Source of the DNA: Terfezia claveryi
Taxonomy: Eukaryota; Ascomycota; Pezizomycetes; Pezizales; Pezizaceae
Length of the DNA: 64,000 bases
Direction of reading: 5' to 3'
Assembly (NCBI GenBank): GCA_015179025.1
Contig: WHUX01000075.1
Span: 1-64,000, forward strand
Shown: piece after piece, positions 1 to 12,409 of the stretch
Layout: every line of letters begins with the position of its first letter
Numbering within the stretch: position 1 is the first letter of the stretch
Notes under the pieces: model-generated
Told to the model about the DNA's origin: nothing
The model's input: the letters and a program-made list of their open reading frames with translations, nothing else
The model's database searches: none
Position numbers and translations under genes: made by a program

Positions 1-962
1 ACTGAGGTGCTTGCTTTAATCCATACAGGGCTTTGTTAAGTCGAAGAATCTTGCCATCTAGACCAATACCAGGAGAAGGTAACATCCAGATTTCTTCGGT
101 AAGATCACCATTCAAGAAAGCTGATTTAATGTTGAGTTGATCCATATCCAAAAGAGAGGTGATTTGCTAGGGCAATGATGAGTCATAAGGAGTCATACTA
201 TGTCACTGGTGCAAATGTTTCATCATAATCAAGGCCTTCTTGTTGAGAATAGCCCTTAGCAACAATTCTTGCTTTATGATGTTCAACGGATCCATCTGTA
301 TTATGCTTGACCTTAAATACCCACCTAAAGCCAACAGGTTATTGACCTGAGGGTAATTCTGATATATCATAGATCGTCCATGTATGAGCATCGATAATCG
401 ACTGGTGTTCCTCAAGCATAGCTCGTTGCCATGCATCTGCATCAAGAGAGGCCATAGCTTCTTTATAGCTATTAGGTTCTGCTATAAGTCGAGCCCAACC
501 AGAGTCAGTATAACAGTCAGGTTGTTTCCTAGAACGTTTAGGGTATGACTTGTAATCGAGCTTAGGAGTTTCTGGAGGTTTGGTGAACTCTTTAGAACGA
601 CTTGACTTTGGAGCAGCAAGTGTAGTGGCTCTTGTTTGTTGAGGAGAAGTTGAGGGACCAGCAACTGGAGATTCGGTAACTCTCTCTGACTCAGAATCCT
701 CATCAGAGTATTGGTCGTACTCTTGTAGATTTGATGGAGGAGGAGGTAGAGGAATAGATGGGATTATAGTATCAGGAGTGGTAATAGTAGGTGTTGAAGT
801 AGAAGGTCGAAGAGGTACAGGTGGTGTTGATAGAGTATTAGCTATAGTAGGAGGTAGAGGAGGAAAGTGAACATCAACAGAGGTATAAGATAATGACGTT
901 TCAAACTTGACTTGTCGATAAGTGTCTACCTTACATTGAGATGGGATATAGATACGAAACAT
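1..962 (-). pseudogene. Copia linker and start of reverse transcriptase
   Basis: The frame 962-339 is a Pro/Ser/Thr-rich integrase-RT linker ending in KEAMASLDADAWQRAMLEEH, the conserved Copia RT lead-in (usually EAxxSxxxxxWxxAMxxE). After a TAA the same frame reads [39 protein letters not shown] and FAPVT-stop-YDS. Near the window edge it reads IKSAFLNGDLTEEI and YGLKQAPQ, which are RT palm motifs. The domain continues outside the window. Confidence 0.88.
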
Positions 963-1029
963 ATGACCTAATTCCGTATAACCAACAAGATGTCCTTCAA
1001 GTGCTCTGGCTTCGAGTTTTGAACCAGCC

Positions 1030-1994
1030 AGTCATTTTTCTTCAGGAATATGGACAAAACATTTGGGGAAGAAAGGACGGAGGTGAGAGAGTGTTGGTTT
1101 GATATTGAAGAGAGCCTCGAACGGGGTTTTTCCGTTTAGTGCAGAGTGAGGCAATCTATTTTTGATATAGGCAGCCCAGTTAAAGGCTTCAGCTCAAAGG
1201 AAGGGGGGTGCATCATCGAGAGAAGGTCGAACCATACTTGTGAGAGTTTGGTTATAGTGTTCTGTAATGCCATTGGATTCATGGGAATAGGTGGCGGTAG
1301 TCTGGTGCTTGATACCTTTTTCTTCAAAGTAAGCTTCCAGTTCCTTGTTGATATACTAACCACCTTGGTCAGTTCTGAATGATCGAGAGTATTATTTAGT
1401 TGTTGTGTTAACCTTTTCACAAAAGGCTTTGATAAAGCGAGTAGTATCACTCTTTTTATAGTGGAAGTTCACTTCAGAGTAGCGAGATGTGTCTTTAATA
1501 AGAGTTAACATGTACTTGCGTTTCCCAAGAGATTCGACTTTAAAGGGACCTATGAGATCAGAATGAACCAAATCAAAGGTTTTTTTTCCTTTTGGTTTCT
1601 CGATTGATGTAGGTACTGACTGCTTCGAGTTGTATTTGGCACATGATTTATAGAAGTATGAGGTTGGATATTTGGGAAGGAGATTGCCATCTTTGTAGAT
1701 TTGACTGGCTTCTGACCAGAACCGAGTTGAAGAGTGACCAAGGGCACGATGCCAATAGTCTGTGGCAGCCATATAGATCTTTCCATGGTGAACAATAGGA
1801 TATACTTGGTAGGAACCGTGATCAAGGGAGGCAGAAATGACAACTGAATTATCCGATTTTCTCTTAACTTCCAAAATTCCATCTTCACCCAATAAACGAA
1901 AGCATCCCAATTCATCAATCTTCCTCCAAGAAATCAAACAAGCCTCATTCCAATCCGGTACATACAAAACATCAGAGAGGGTAACACAGATCAC
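1030..1994 (-). pseudogene. Copia integrase, degenerate
   Basis: The frame 1994-1392 has the GAG-pre-integrase HWxxxxH-type segment (WHRALGHSSTRFW), a damaged zinc-binding Cys pair (CAKYNSKQS) and the first catalytic Asp region (DLVHSDLIGPF). The same frame continues through RTDQGG, a stop, then YINKELEAYFEEKGIKHQTT and ESNGITEHYNQTL, which match the rest of the DD35E core. Further stops follow near 1190 and 1035. The enzyme inserts element cDNA, but this copy is inactive. Confidence 0.85.
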
Positions 1995-2030
1995 ACTTCC
2001 AGCAACTTCAATATTTAATGAAACTTTCCC

Positions 2031-2480
2031 TTAATGTGTAGCCCACATCACTCTTCCTCCACCAACAGTTAGGCCTGTTCGGCACTGTGTGGGTTCTAGA
2101 AGATGAGAGAAATCAGCGGTGATATGATAAGAAGCACCTATGTCAAGGATCCATACCTCATATGTAGTGTAGTTAGTCGGTATACCAGAGTGTTTGGAGG
2201 AGGGAGAGATCTGAAGAGAAGATGGGGCAACTTTGACCATCATGGCAATGCCATTATCTGAATCATCAAATAGTTGTTGAGCTGTTGCTGCTCGATATAG
2301 AACTATCTCCTTACCAGAAGGAGGAGGGTTTTGGGTGCCGAGTTTGGAGGAGTTATGTTCTTTGAGAGCTCGATAGGTCTTGAAGGTATGACTTGGTAAG
2401 GTTTGCCTTTTGAATGACACCAACTGCAGTTGTTTCCTATGACAGGAGCCGATTTACCCTATCGGGGAGGGTTTGGCTTC
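2031..2480 (-). pseudogene. Copia zinc knuckle and aspartic protease, degenerate
   Basis: A partial zinc knuckle (CSWCHSKG) is readable near 2450-2410. It is followed by the protease core WILDIGASYHITADFSHL near 2150-2100. The family active-site motif is D-S/T-G-A-S. Here the middle residue is Ile (DIGAS), which would be expected to disable catalysis. The frame ends in a stop at 2031 before the integrase frame begins. Confidence 0.75.
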
Positions 2481-2562
2481 TTGTTGACCTTGTTGTTGTT
2501 GTTGTTGTTATCCCATTTTGTGAAGAGAGCTTTGTTTGAGATGGGAACAGTAGAAGAGGAGG

Positions 2563-3245
2563 CTAACTCGAGAAGACGGGTGCGAACGTCGAGATATGTA
2601 AGGCCTGTCTTGGATTGAGATTGTCAACAACATTTTCGTAATAGTCAGGGAGTGTCATGAGGAGATAATGAGCTTTGATGGTATCATTTGACAGATAGGT
2701 AGAGAGATGACGATAAGGAGAAGTTGTAGCTATTTCATTTAGCTTAGCAATGAGTTGACGGATTTCCGAGTCAAAGCTATTGACATGCTGTGTAATATAT
2801 CTCCTTCTTTCATCTCGATTCGAAGAGCCTTGTGAGTGTTCTTTAAGAGATTGTAGTCTGTTCAACGATTGAATCGTTCCTGTAGACGTATCCAAGCTTA
2901 GTATGCTGTTTCTTGTTCCGCTATGAGTGCTGTGAGAGATTGTTCAACAACCGACATGAGAAGGATTTTAGCTCTTGCAGTTCTCTTGTTCCAAATCTTA
3001 AGCTGTGCGTCATCAGTAGGAGGAGTAGCGGATGGTTGGAATAAGTCTTCATAATCATGGGACATAATGATTAAAAGTACCTGGGAGGACCAGGCATGAT
3101 ATTCGTGACAATCATCTGATAGACGTTTGATATTATCAAGCTTATAGGAGAAGGTAGAGAGTGGGGCAGAGGAGGAGGAGGAGGAGCCTGAGGCATCAAG
3201 AGTATCTGACATGTTAAATGGTAGTTGTGCAAAGTAGAAATTCAT
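2563..3245 (-). pseudogene. Copia gag-like polyprotein fragment
   Basis: Two consecutive open frames cover the nucleocapsid region. The first (3245-2898) starts with a Ser-rich stretch followed by the YHAWSSQVLLIIMSHDYEDL region, typical of the Copia gag/UBN2 family. The second (2895-2563) carries the matching C-terminal part, including LMTLPDYYENVVDNL. A stop separates the two halves. The family packages retrotransposon RNA. This copy is broken. Confidence 0.75.
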
Positions 3246-3315
3246 GGTAGATAATTGAGTAAAGATATAGACTCGATTATAGAAATAAAGAGGCTAGAGC
3301 TCTGGGCTCATAACC

Positions 3316-3848
3316 TATTAGAGTGGATAAAATAGGTAGCGGGACAGCGTAAGAAGTAGCGTGGTAACTAGCAGAGATTATGGAGGGATAGCGAGGATCA
3401 CAGGAGAAGCAAGTACAATATATGGATGAGTGCGAGTGCAGTGTAAGTTACTCTTTAATTAACTATCTAGAGAAGCGGGTAAACACCAGCCTTAAATACA
3501 TGAATATAGAGTATAAACGAAACATATAGTAACCTAACTTAAAGAGGAAGTAACGAAGAGATATCCATAAGTAGAAAGGTTATATGCATGTAATATTCAG
3601 GTAAGACAGTGTGGGAAATAACGAGCATGGATATATAAGCATGTGAGTATGACAGTATAGGGTAAGCTGCATATAAGACATGATATAGATACTCGTAATA
3701 GAACTAGATAAAAATAAGTAGAAGAAGATATCGTAATAGAGAATAAAAAAAATATGACGATATAGTAGTAAATATATGCCGTAACAGGAAAGAATAACGA
3801 CATGAGAGGGCACAGAATGTATGCCGCAATATAAGGCACCACCAACAA
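3316..3848 (-). repeat. putative 5' LTR of the Copia element
   Basis: On the minus strand a TGTTGG start lies near 3848. About 530 nt later, at 3315-3304, comes GGTTATGAGCCC, which resembles the tRNA-iMet-half primer-binding sites of Copia elements. The inferred LTR end reads ATA rather than the expected CA, which one C-to-T change would explain. The partner LTR lies outside the window, so both boundaries are inference. Confidence 0.5.
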
Positions 3849-3901
3849 CTACACATACCCATACCCCACTCAAATACGGTAATGCCAAGGTCCCTCCATC
3901 T

Positions 3902-5880
3902 ATGAAGAAAGCTATCCTCTCCAAACATTCCCCAAAAAAAGGGTCCAAGCAAAAGCAAAAGGCCACCCCACTACTCCTGCCAGAAGTACCCCAAACTTTA
4001 ACCCTCTTGGTAAGAATATCTCCAGAGCCAGGTATAGACTCACCCATAAGGTATGGCAGCAAAGCTTGCGAGGAGGTCACAATATCAATAATAGAAGATA
4101 TGATCGACAAAGTAAACAAGAACCTTAAGGCAATAGCCAAACATAAAGAAAGATACCAGAAAGCAGAGGCAAAGACCGTAGCGGAAGAGCAAGGTAAGGC
4201 CAGTGACCTTACAGGAGTCCACCCAAGCAGATGCCGTTTAGTAGGACTCAACTCCCCCTAGACCTTTGTACCACGCCCATTAGTATCAGGTTCAGAGAAC
4301 AAGGGACCAACTCCACCATCATATCCTCCAAAGGTACCTCATGCACTAGCGAAGGTAATTATACCACCAACCCCCCAAAAGGCCACCCTGACAGTATACA
4401 TATACCTACGAGGATCTTAAAAGGAAAGCAACAACTTAAAAACTAGTACCTCGCAAGTTGTGAAGCCAGACTGGTATTCCAACTCAGAGTCAGAGGATGA
4501 ATCAGCAGAGGTCTTAGCTGAAGAATGGGAGCTCCACATGAGGAAACCATCGGATAGAGTAGCCAAGAAAGCGTTAATTTCTAACCTCAACAAGATCCTC
4601 AAAGATGAGAATAGATCTCCAATATATATGGCAAAAGTAGCAAGAGTCAATAAAGAACTAGAGGAACAGGACTCAGAGGCAGAAACTATACACACGGAGG
4701 AGGAATATAGAGATCTGGTCAAAGCAGAGGTCCGAGAGGGCCATTACAGGAAGGATGAGGGCCCGCTCAAAACCTATCTAAAAAATAAGAAGGTTATCGC
4801 TTGGGTATGCAAAAAGGGCATACTACTTCCCAAGCTCAGAGGTTACAACCCATTGCAGAAGCATATATCACCACCAGCACTAGAAATACAAAACCAGGAA
4901 CTCAGACCAGCATCAATGGTAATGGCCAACTCAATGACCATAACTAAATTACTACCAGTCATTCAGGGTGCGATCAGTACCAAACCACAAATACTAGCTA
5001 AACGAGCCAAAAGAATATACCCCTATAAAGGAGGTAGAGTATCACCCACCAGGTGTTCAGAGATTACCATAATCCCACACCACCAGGATACAGTGAGCCG
5101 AGTCCTTATTAGTGAGTGTCCGAAACTACCAGACAATACCGCATAGACAGATAGCTTCATCTGTGGTTTCAACACTAAAGCAGATAGAGTAGTTCAAGGT
5201 AAGATCAAAGCAGTCAAAGTAAAAGGCCTCAAATCTTACCCGACTGAAAGAGAAATTACTATCACACATCCCCCGAACACCTCAAATGAAGACCTAATTC
5301 ATATGGTAGCAACCTTAAGAAAGGAACTATACCATACAGCTACATGATATGCAGACGAGAAAGTAGTGTTGATCAACCGCGAAACTATCGAGCTGGTAGT
5401 CCCAGACCTACATAGAAGGAAAGGTGAACAAGTACGGGATAGGGCAAAGGAACTCACCAAGGTAATAGGCCTCCCTTTAGCGACCCGTGCGCCCAAATAG
5501 TTAATCAGAAACAGATATTGAGGCGACAGCTATGATGGAAAGAAGTGCTCCCTCAGATTCTTAGTGTATAGGAGGGATTTGATAAGGCTGGACTCACCAC
5601 TTCCTATACCCATTCCAGGAACAAGCATCAAAGCCTTCATCTATGAAAGATACAAAGACAAGGCCTTTTATGTAGATTCCCTTAGACATACAGTCACAGA
5701 ACCATGTCCTACACAGAGTCCAATCCCACCTCTGATTGAGGTCCACTGCACTTACTGCAACTACAATAACCACGAGGTAGAGACATACTTCAGATGCATC
5801 AATGATGAGAAAGCCAGGTATAGAACTACAGGCTACCATCCCCGACACCACAATCAAGCCCGAAAGGGGAAGCAACCATA
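3902..5880 (+). pseudogene. LINE ORF1, gag-like protein, broken
   Basis: A Lys-rich N-terminus (MKKAILSKHSPKKGSKQKQK) starts at 3902. Acidic and coiled-coil-like stretches follow (4460-5146), with further fragments to 5880. A CCHC-like segment (CTYCNYNNHEVETYFRC) lies near 5747-5797, where Tad1-like ORF1 proteins carry their nucleic-acid-binding knuckles. At least three stops and one or more frame changes (near 4260, 5146, 5350 and 5500) interrupt it. ORF1 proteins coat LINE RNA. No intact product is possible here. Confidence 0.75.
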
Positions 5881-5882
5881 AT

Positions 5883-8568
5883 ATGGATTCTAGACCCCTC
5901 CCCAACCACACCACAGCCTACAGAGGCACCAAGAGGGGAAGTCAAGTCCTAGTTTCCTATTATAATGTCAATAACAGCGGGATCAACACCCATGCCTTTT
6001 TAGAAAGTAACAAAGAAGCAGACATTATCTTCATTAGAGAACCAGTCATCTACCATACACCAGAAGGAGTGCGAACTACCAACCACCCAAGCTTTAGGCG
6101 CATCTCCACCCTCTATGAACACAGCAGAATTACAGGATATATAGCGAATAGACACCATAAGGGCTTTTGCTGGAATCTCAGTTACAATATCAATTGCATA
6201 AAGCTAAGTTCACTAACAGTCACAGGAGTTTACCTCAATGGAAAAGATTTAACCTTAGTACTATACTCAGAACTCAACAGCATCGCAACAGACAATCACT
6301 CACTAGTACTAGGGGACTTCAATGCATACCATCTACTATGGGGAGGTAAGCATACAAATCATGGCAATACAGTCCAAGAATGGATGGAGTCCAATCACCT
6401 TACCCAGATGGTCCACTACCAAGCACATTCATTCCAGTAGAGTAGCGGAAAAAGCCTGTTAGATTTGGTTTTCAAAGGAACAGAAATTTCATAGAAAGAT
6501 TCACCACTGCATCTTTCATAGATCGGTTCAGACCATGTAGTTATTTCAGGATACATCAACGCCACTTTACTAGAAACACGGCAATACGCAACTATCGATT
6601 GGAATTGGTGGCAGAAGTCCATAGGAGAAGAAGGTAAAAAACAAGCAGTCACCCTGCCCTAGGAAGTACTACAAGAGAAAAGCCCTTTTGTACCAACCTA
6701 CTTCAGGGAGGCCTACCAATACCTCAAAGAGTTAGCCCAAGAACACTTGATCGAGAAATCAGCATCCAGGCATAGTAAAAAGTAGTGGAACACAGAAGTA
6801 CAGATGCAGATAGAAAGAACAAGAGAAGCAGGAAAAAAAGGAGGTGAAGGGTATCAAGAGGAAAGATGCAAGTTCAAAAAGTTAATTAGGAGGAAAAAAC
6901 AAGTATGCTGAAAGAAATTCCTGGAAGAGCAAGGTCAAAGACACCCATGGAATGTTGCAAGAGTAGCAAGAGATCCATTCAAGTTCACCCCAATGATAGA
7001 AGATCTAATCGATAAAAACAAAAAGACCCTTTCGACAGACCAGGAAAAGTTACAAAGCTTTCCAGAAACACCATCTTATATCAAAAAAACACTCTACCAC
7101 ACCTCCCTCTATACTAGTAATCGCTGAGTCCCCGATACATTACCAAACGGCAGATCAATGAACAATCCGAAAAGTACTACAAGCTCTAAGCAGGAACTCC
7201 AACTCTTCGGCTGCAGGACTGGACCTCATCTCTTACTGCCTTATCAAGATAATTAAGGATACACCCCTACGCATGGCTTTAGTCAATGACATAGCCAGAG
7301 TAGCAGAAGGCAAAGTGTCCCCCCCACTATTATGGAGAAACCTCTCTATAATTATAATTCCAAAGCCAGAGAAGAACCACTCAAAGATAAAGGGATGGAG
7401 GCCAATAGTCCTTTCCAATACTATAGGTAAGATCCTAGAGAAGCTGATAGCTGATGAGCTCCAACATACAACAAACCTCTTCTATCCTCTACAATACGGC
7501 TTACGCAAAGGCAGATCAGCCATTGACGCAATGATGCTCACTATATCAATAGTAGAAAAAGCTATACAAGACAAGAAGAAAGCCACGCTACTAGGAAAAG
7601 ACATAGTTTCAGCATTCAATAACATAAGAACCAATAAACTTCTGGACATCCTAGTTAAAAACAACATCCCACACAGGACAGTACAGTTCATTAATAGGTT
7701 CCTACAACCCCGATCTTTTCTAGTTCTCTGGGATGGCCGTATTAGAGGAGAAGGATGGATGGACCAAGGGGCCCTCCAAGGCAGCCCGCTTTCACTAGTC
7801 CTCTGGCTCATATACATAGGCAACACCCTTAACAGAGCTACAATCACACACTCAAGCTCTTTACAGGGCCACCTCAGAAATACAAAAGCAAGTACAATAT
7901 TGGCAAGGATCCTAAAGCTGACATCCTATAGCATTCAGCTATTCTCATACGTTGATGATATAAACCCTCTGATTATAAGCAGCCTCAGCACTAGGGCACA
8001 CAACAAGCTAGTCGAACAAGTTACCAATACACTAGACTCAGTAGCAAAAGAGGATAAACTCCTATGGGATTCAAACAAGGAATCCAGGCTTGACTTCCAC
8101 AACAAAAGTAAGATCAGTTACTGCAAGATACTAGGAATCACAGTAGCTAGCAACTTCTCATGGAAAAGCCACATTAAACAAAGGACACTCAAGGCAACTA
8201 GCATATTAAAGGTACTAACTAGTTTAGGCAACTAGAATGAAGGGTTAAGCCCAACGAGCCTTAGATCCCTTTACACTAGATGTATATGAAGCATCTTCAC
8301 ATGGGGAGCAGAGCTCTGGAATTTACAATATCAAGAACTCCTACAACCTATGCAACGCCTCGAGTACCAAGCCCTATAGAAGATTACAGAAGGTTACCAT
8401 GGCTCAAGCTACCAAACGCTAGGCTAGATGGCAAATATTGAACTCCTTCATGACAAGATAGAAGATATGAAGTGCTGCTGGGTAGTAAGAGCAGTTAGAA
8501 CAGGTGACCAGCAGATAAAAGCTTATATCGAATATGACACATCATGGCTGGCCAGCAAGAACTTATAC
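5883..8568 (+). pseudogene. LINE ORF2, endonuclease and reverse transcriptase part, broken
   Basis: Frame 5883-6440 gives the AP-endonuclease-like domain with LVLGDFNAYHLLWGG near 6306-6350, then SLLDLVFKG and GSDHVVISG near 6450-6545, which are the C-terminal endonuclease motifs. RT follows mainly in 7273-8235: IIPKPEKNHSKIKGWRPI, YGLRKGRSAIDAM, DIVSAFNN, QGSPLS and YVDD at 7948-7959. The YVDD box retains both catalytic Asp residues. Stops occur about every 100-300 nt between 6437 and 7270, and a frame change precedes 7273. The frame is cut at 8568 by the Gypsy insertion and resumes at 14742. Confidence 0.88.
8564..8568. other. target-site duplication, left copy (TATAC)
   Basis: TATAC directly precedes the TGTCAC start of the 5' LTR and is repeated directly after the 3' LTR at 14737-14741. 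Five-base duplications are usual for Ty3/Gypsy integrases. The LINE sequence is continuous if one copy and the element are removed. Confidence 0.95.
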
Positions 8569-9112
8569 TGTCACAACCGTGTTCTTAGCCTTGATTTGAC
8601 ACTCGAACAGCCTTGTTCGGGTGTCGTGCTGTTTTGATACTTGAATAGGCTTGTTCGGGTATCGTTGTTGGGTTATCGTTACCTTGCTTGGCTTCCGAGA
8701 TAAGGGAAGCTTATTCCTTCCATTGCCCTGGCCCGGAATTATGTATATATAGCCCCTGTCCCTCGTACTATCGTTGGATCCCTATCCAACATCTTGTATA
8801 CCCAATACAGGGCCTTGCTTCTCTCCACGTTAGTGCATCTCCCTTGTGCACCTCCTTGTCTCGCCTCGACTCTGCAGCCCTGCTGCCCACCCTGCGAACC
8901 TCCTTGCCTTGCCTTGCCTTGCCTTGCCTCGCCTTGTCTCTGCAGCCCTGCTGCCTCCTACTACTCCTGTGTGCCTCTCTCGCCCTCGCCCTTGCCCCTG
9001 TCCTAGCCTTTCCCCTAGTCACACACGTAGCGTTCCTACGTGTGTATTACCCTAGCCTTGCCCTTGCCCCGGCATACCCCTTGGTCGCCTTGTTCCCAGA
9101 GCCGTCATCACA
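8569..9112 (+). repeat. 5' LTR of the Gypsy element
   Basis: It starts TGTCACAACCGTG and ends GTCATCACA, 544 nt, the same length as the 3' LTR. By hand alignment I count about 25 mismatches, nearly all transitions. It holds two tandem hairpins (8598-8625 and 8636-8663), a TATATATAG TATA-like stretch near 8745-8752 and pyrimidine-rich CCTTG repeats near 8907-8935. The TATA-like stretch is a plausible promoter core. Confidence 0.96.
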
Positions 9113-9143
9113 CTACGTTGGATCTTTCAAACCAACCGGTACG

Positions 9144-10274
9144 ATGTCCGCGAACATTCCACTACCCGCCGATAGATTCGCAGCCTGGAGGGCGACTCCG
9201 ATTCCATCAGACCCGACAGAACTATCAGCATACCGAAGAACTGTGATTGAAATATTCACAGAGACTTATGCCATTGGCGAACAACAAGGAGCGGACCTTC
9301 AGAAAGCCGAAAAGTGAATCCGAGAAGCCGAAGACGAAATAACCCTCCTTCGAGAAGATGCAGCAGAGGACAGGATAACCATCCGGAGACTGACTCGTGC
9401 CTTGGACCTGGCCGACGGTCCAAAGAACCAGAAAACACAAGACCTACCAACCCCGCCCAAGTTTAATGGGGACCGGGGCCGGTTACGAGCATGGAAGAAC
9501 TCTGTGCAAATAAAACTCTCTGGGGACTCGGCGAAGTTCCCTACTGTCCACCACCAGCTCTTATAAGTCTATGGCCTCCTGGAGGGTAAGGCTATGGACC
9601 AGGTACAGCCCTTCGTCAAGGCAACGGGGATTGATCTGGTAGATATTCTGGCACTAATGACAATCTTGGACCGAGCCTTTGGGGACCCGGATCCTAAAGG
9701 AACCGCCAGCAGGGCCCTGCGAGACCTCAAGCAAAAGCACAATAAACTATCAACCTATGTTGCCGAGTTCTCCAGGCTGGCAGCAGAGCTCAATTGGAAT
9801 AATGAAGCCAAGCTCGACCAGTTCAAAGACGGGCTTACCTTCGAGCTGAAAAAGGCTCTAGTCTACTGCCTACTGACCAAGACCCTGGAGGAACTTATTG
9901 AGCAAGCTAGCTGGGTGGAACAGCAGACAGCGGCACTAAGAGCTCCCCAAAAGACACTCCCGACCTCGACTCCCCGTACCCCCTTCCCGATAGCACGCAC
10001 CCAACAACAACCCACACCGGTCAACAAGCCTGCACACCCCTTCCTGGTAGTGGGTGGGGCTGCCCCCATGGACCTGTCAGCAGGTAGACCTTGTCTTACC
10101 TAGGAGGAAAGGGACCGTCGCCGCACTCAGGGTTTGTGCATTGCATGTGGAAAGGGGGACCATTTCATCGCAGCGTGCCCCCTTCGAAAAAACCGCTCGA
10201 TGGCCGTCCACACCATCTCCGAATCCAGGATCGAGGAGGTTGACGAGTCGGGAAAAGCCCTATCCCTTGCCTAG
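9144..10274 (+). pseudogene. Gypsy gag polyprotein with zinc knuckle, broken
   Basis: The ATG at 9144 lies 31 nt after the LTR and opens a frame reading MSANIPLPADRFAAWRATP. The retrotransposon gag core follows: PPKFNGDRGRLRAWKNSV, then an LKQKHNKLSTYVAEFSRLA region. A CCHC knuckle (CIACGKGDHFIAAC, C-x2-C-x4-H-x4-C) lies near 10136-10177. Stops at 9315 (TGA), 9564 (TAA) and 10101 (TAG) interrupt the frame, which finally closes near 10274. Gag forms the intracellular particle. Confidence 0.9.
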
Positions 10275-10309
10275 TTACTGACACTAGCAAGGGACCTGCC
10301 CTAGGCCAT

Positions 10310-10729
10310 TTGTCTTTGTCTGCATTTTCTGTTTTTTCCGCTGTTGATGAATTTCGCTTGTTCAGCGAGCATTTTGTTGTATCTATCTCCCTCAGAATCA
10401 ATGATAGAACAATCAATACGTCAGCACTTATAGATTGCGGAGCTTCAGGAATTGCATTCATTGACCAAGCCTTTGTCAGTAAATTCTCTATACCTATGTC
10501 CAAGCTCAAAACCCCCCGTGTGCTGGATGTTATTGACGGTCGACCCATCTCCTCCGGGGATATCACTAATATTGCGTTCTTATCTGCCCTGGTGGGGGAT
10601 CACTCCGAGGCCAACCTCCCCATGTTCGTCACTAAGCTAAAATACCCAATTGTCCTCGGAATCCCTTGGCTCAGAATGCATGATGTATCAGTCAGCTTTG
10701 ACTCGTACACCCTGCAGTTCAATAGCTAG
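10310..10729 (+). pseudogene. Gypsy aspartic protease region
   Basis: A single 139-aa frame holds the retropepsin-like core ALIDCGASGIAFID near 10425-10466 and VLGIPWLRMHDVSVSF near 10650-10700. The second is the conserved flap-distal G-x-P/D-W-L motif of Ty3-type proteases. The active site reads D-C-G-A-S rather than the usual D-S/T-G-A-S. The domain normally cleaves Gag-Pol. It is in a different frame from gag, as in many Gypsy elements. Confidence 0.85.
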
Positions 10730-10783
10730 TATTGCCGAAAACACTGCGGAATTCCAAAGGCCACCATTACTGGGCTGTGTGCC

Positions 10784-12400
10784 TTGCCACCCCCGATAAC
10801 CCACCCAACCCAGTTGGTACCTCGGCATGCGCACCTCGATGCCAATCCCCCTGTTTCCCCAATTCCCCCTATTGTACCGCCTCCAAAACCTCTGAATGTT
10901 AGCTTTATCGGAGCAGGGGCTTTCGCTTACCTCACCAGGAGGCACAAGCTGAAGGCTCACGCCCTGTCCATACATGAGGTAAACCTGGAGATTGACAAGA
11001 CGAGGTCTAAGGAGGAGTGGAAGTCCATGGTCCCAGACGAATACCATGAATTCATCGACCTGTTCTCGGAGAAGGCCGCAGAAAAGCTCGCACTCCACCG
11101 GCCATATGACCACACTATTCCACTGATAGAGGGTAAGACCCCCCCCTATGGGCCCCTCTACGGAATGTCCCGGTTAGAGCTGGAAGCTTTGAAGAAATAC
11201 TTGGAGGAAAACCTCAACAAGAGCTTTATTCGCTATAGCTCCTCACCAGTGGGTGCCCCAGTGCTGTTCGTGAAGAAATCGGACGGCTCTCTCCAGTTGT
11301 GTGTCGATTACCGAGGCCTAAATGAGATAACGATCAAAAACAGGTACTCCCTACCTCTGATCTAGGAGACATTAGCCAGGCTTTCCAAGGCAAAATGGTT
11401 CACCAAATTGGACTTGTGAGGGGCGTACAACCTGGTACGGATTGCTGAAGGGGAGGAGTGGAAAATGGCCTTCCGGACACGTTACGGCCACTTCGAGTAC
11501 AACGTCATGCCCTTTGGCCTAACCAACGCCCATGCCTCCTTCCAGCACTTCATCAATGACACCTTATGGGACTTTCTGGATGTGTTCTGTACAGCCTACC
11601 TTGATGATATCTTGATTTATTCAGATACCCTAGCAGAGCACAAGATTCATGTCCAGCAGGTATTGGAGAAGCTGGAGCAAGCTGGGTTGTACCTCAAGCC
11701 CGAGAAATGTGAGTTCCATGTGTAGGAGGTTAAGTATCTAGGGTTGATCATCACCACGGAAGGTATTAGAATGGACCCCACCAAGGTCACCGCCGTTCAG
11801 GAATGGGAAATCCCAGCAAATCTCAAGGATGTTCAGGCCTTCCTGGGATTCGCCAACTTCTACCGACGGTTCATTCTAGGATATTCCAAGATCATAGCCC
11901 CCCTCACAGCCCTGACCAAAAAAGACCGGCGATTCCACTAGAGTCCAGAAGCCCAATCCGCCTTCCAGAACCTCAAGAAAGCCTTCTGCTCAGCACCCAT
12001 ACTGGCCCACTTTGATCCCGATAGCGAGTGTATCGTGGAAATGGATGCCTCCAACTATATCTCTGCCGGAATTCTGTCCCAGTATGTCAATGGAGTCCTC
12101 TACCCGGTGGCCTATTTCTCCAAAAAGCACTCCCTGGCGGAGTGTAATTATGAGATCTATGATAAGGAATTAATGGCCATTGTCCGAGCTTTTGAGGAAT
12201 GGAGGCCTTACCTGGAGTCAGCCAAGGGGATCATCGAGGTGCTATCCGATCATAAGAATCTTGAGTACTTCACTACCACTAAGCTGCTGAACCGACGGCA
12301 GGCTAGGTGGTCAGAGTTCTTATCTCGATTCAACTTCAAGATCAAGTATCGGCCTAGAAAAGCTGGGGGAAAGCCGGACGCACTGACCAGGAGATCAGGA
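10784..12400 (+). pseudogene. Gypsy reverse transcriptase and RNase H, four nonsense changes
   Basis: The RT fingers read [19 protein letters not shown] and [20 protein letters not shown]. The palm reads WFTKLDL-stop-[25 protein letters not shown] and YLDDILIYS (11597-11623), and the thumb region [14 protein letters not shown]. RNase H follows with MDASNYISAGILSQ (first Asp), YEIYDKELMAIVRAFEEW (Glu) and SDHKNLEYF. Stops at 11363, 11417, 11723 and 11939 fall where the family has Q/W/R codons, so one C-to-T or G-to-A change explains each. The YLDD catalytic pair is intact. Confidence 0.94.
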
Positions 12401-12409
12401 GACCTCCCT

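Larger units (their letters stand above)
1..3848 (-). mobile_element. Ty1/Copia retrotransposon, 5' part, degenerate, runs off the window
   Basis: Reading leftward on the minus strand the order is a putative LTR, a primer-binding-like site, gag, protease, integrase and the start of reverse transcriptase. The protease-integrase-RT order is diagnostic for Copia (Pseudoviridae) rather than Gypsy. The element continues past position 1, so RNase H and the 3' LTR are not seen. Several in-frame stops and frame changes break every domain, so it is not autonomous. Its right end abuts a LINE at about 3849. Confidence 0.9.

Noticed and set aside
8768..9022. Arg/Ala-rich minus-strand ORF inside the 5' LTR (and its twin at 14395-14646)
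   Set aside because: It is the shadow of pyrimidine-rich CCTTG/CTCGCC repeats in the LTR and appears in both LTRs. No promoter or protein character beyond low complexity.
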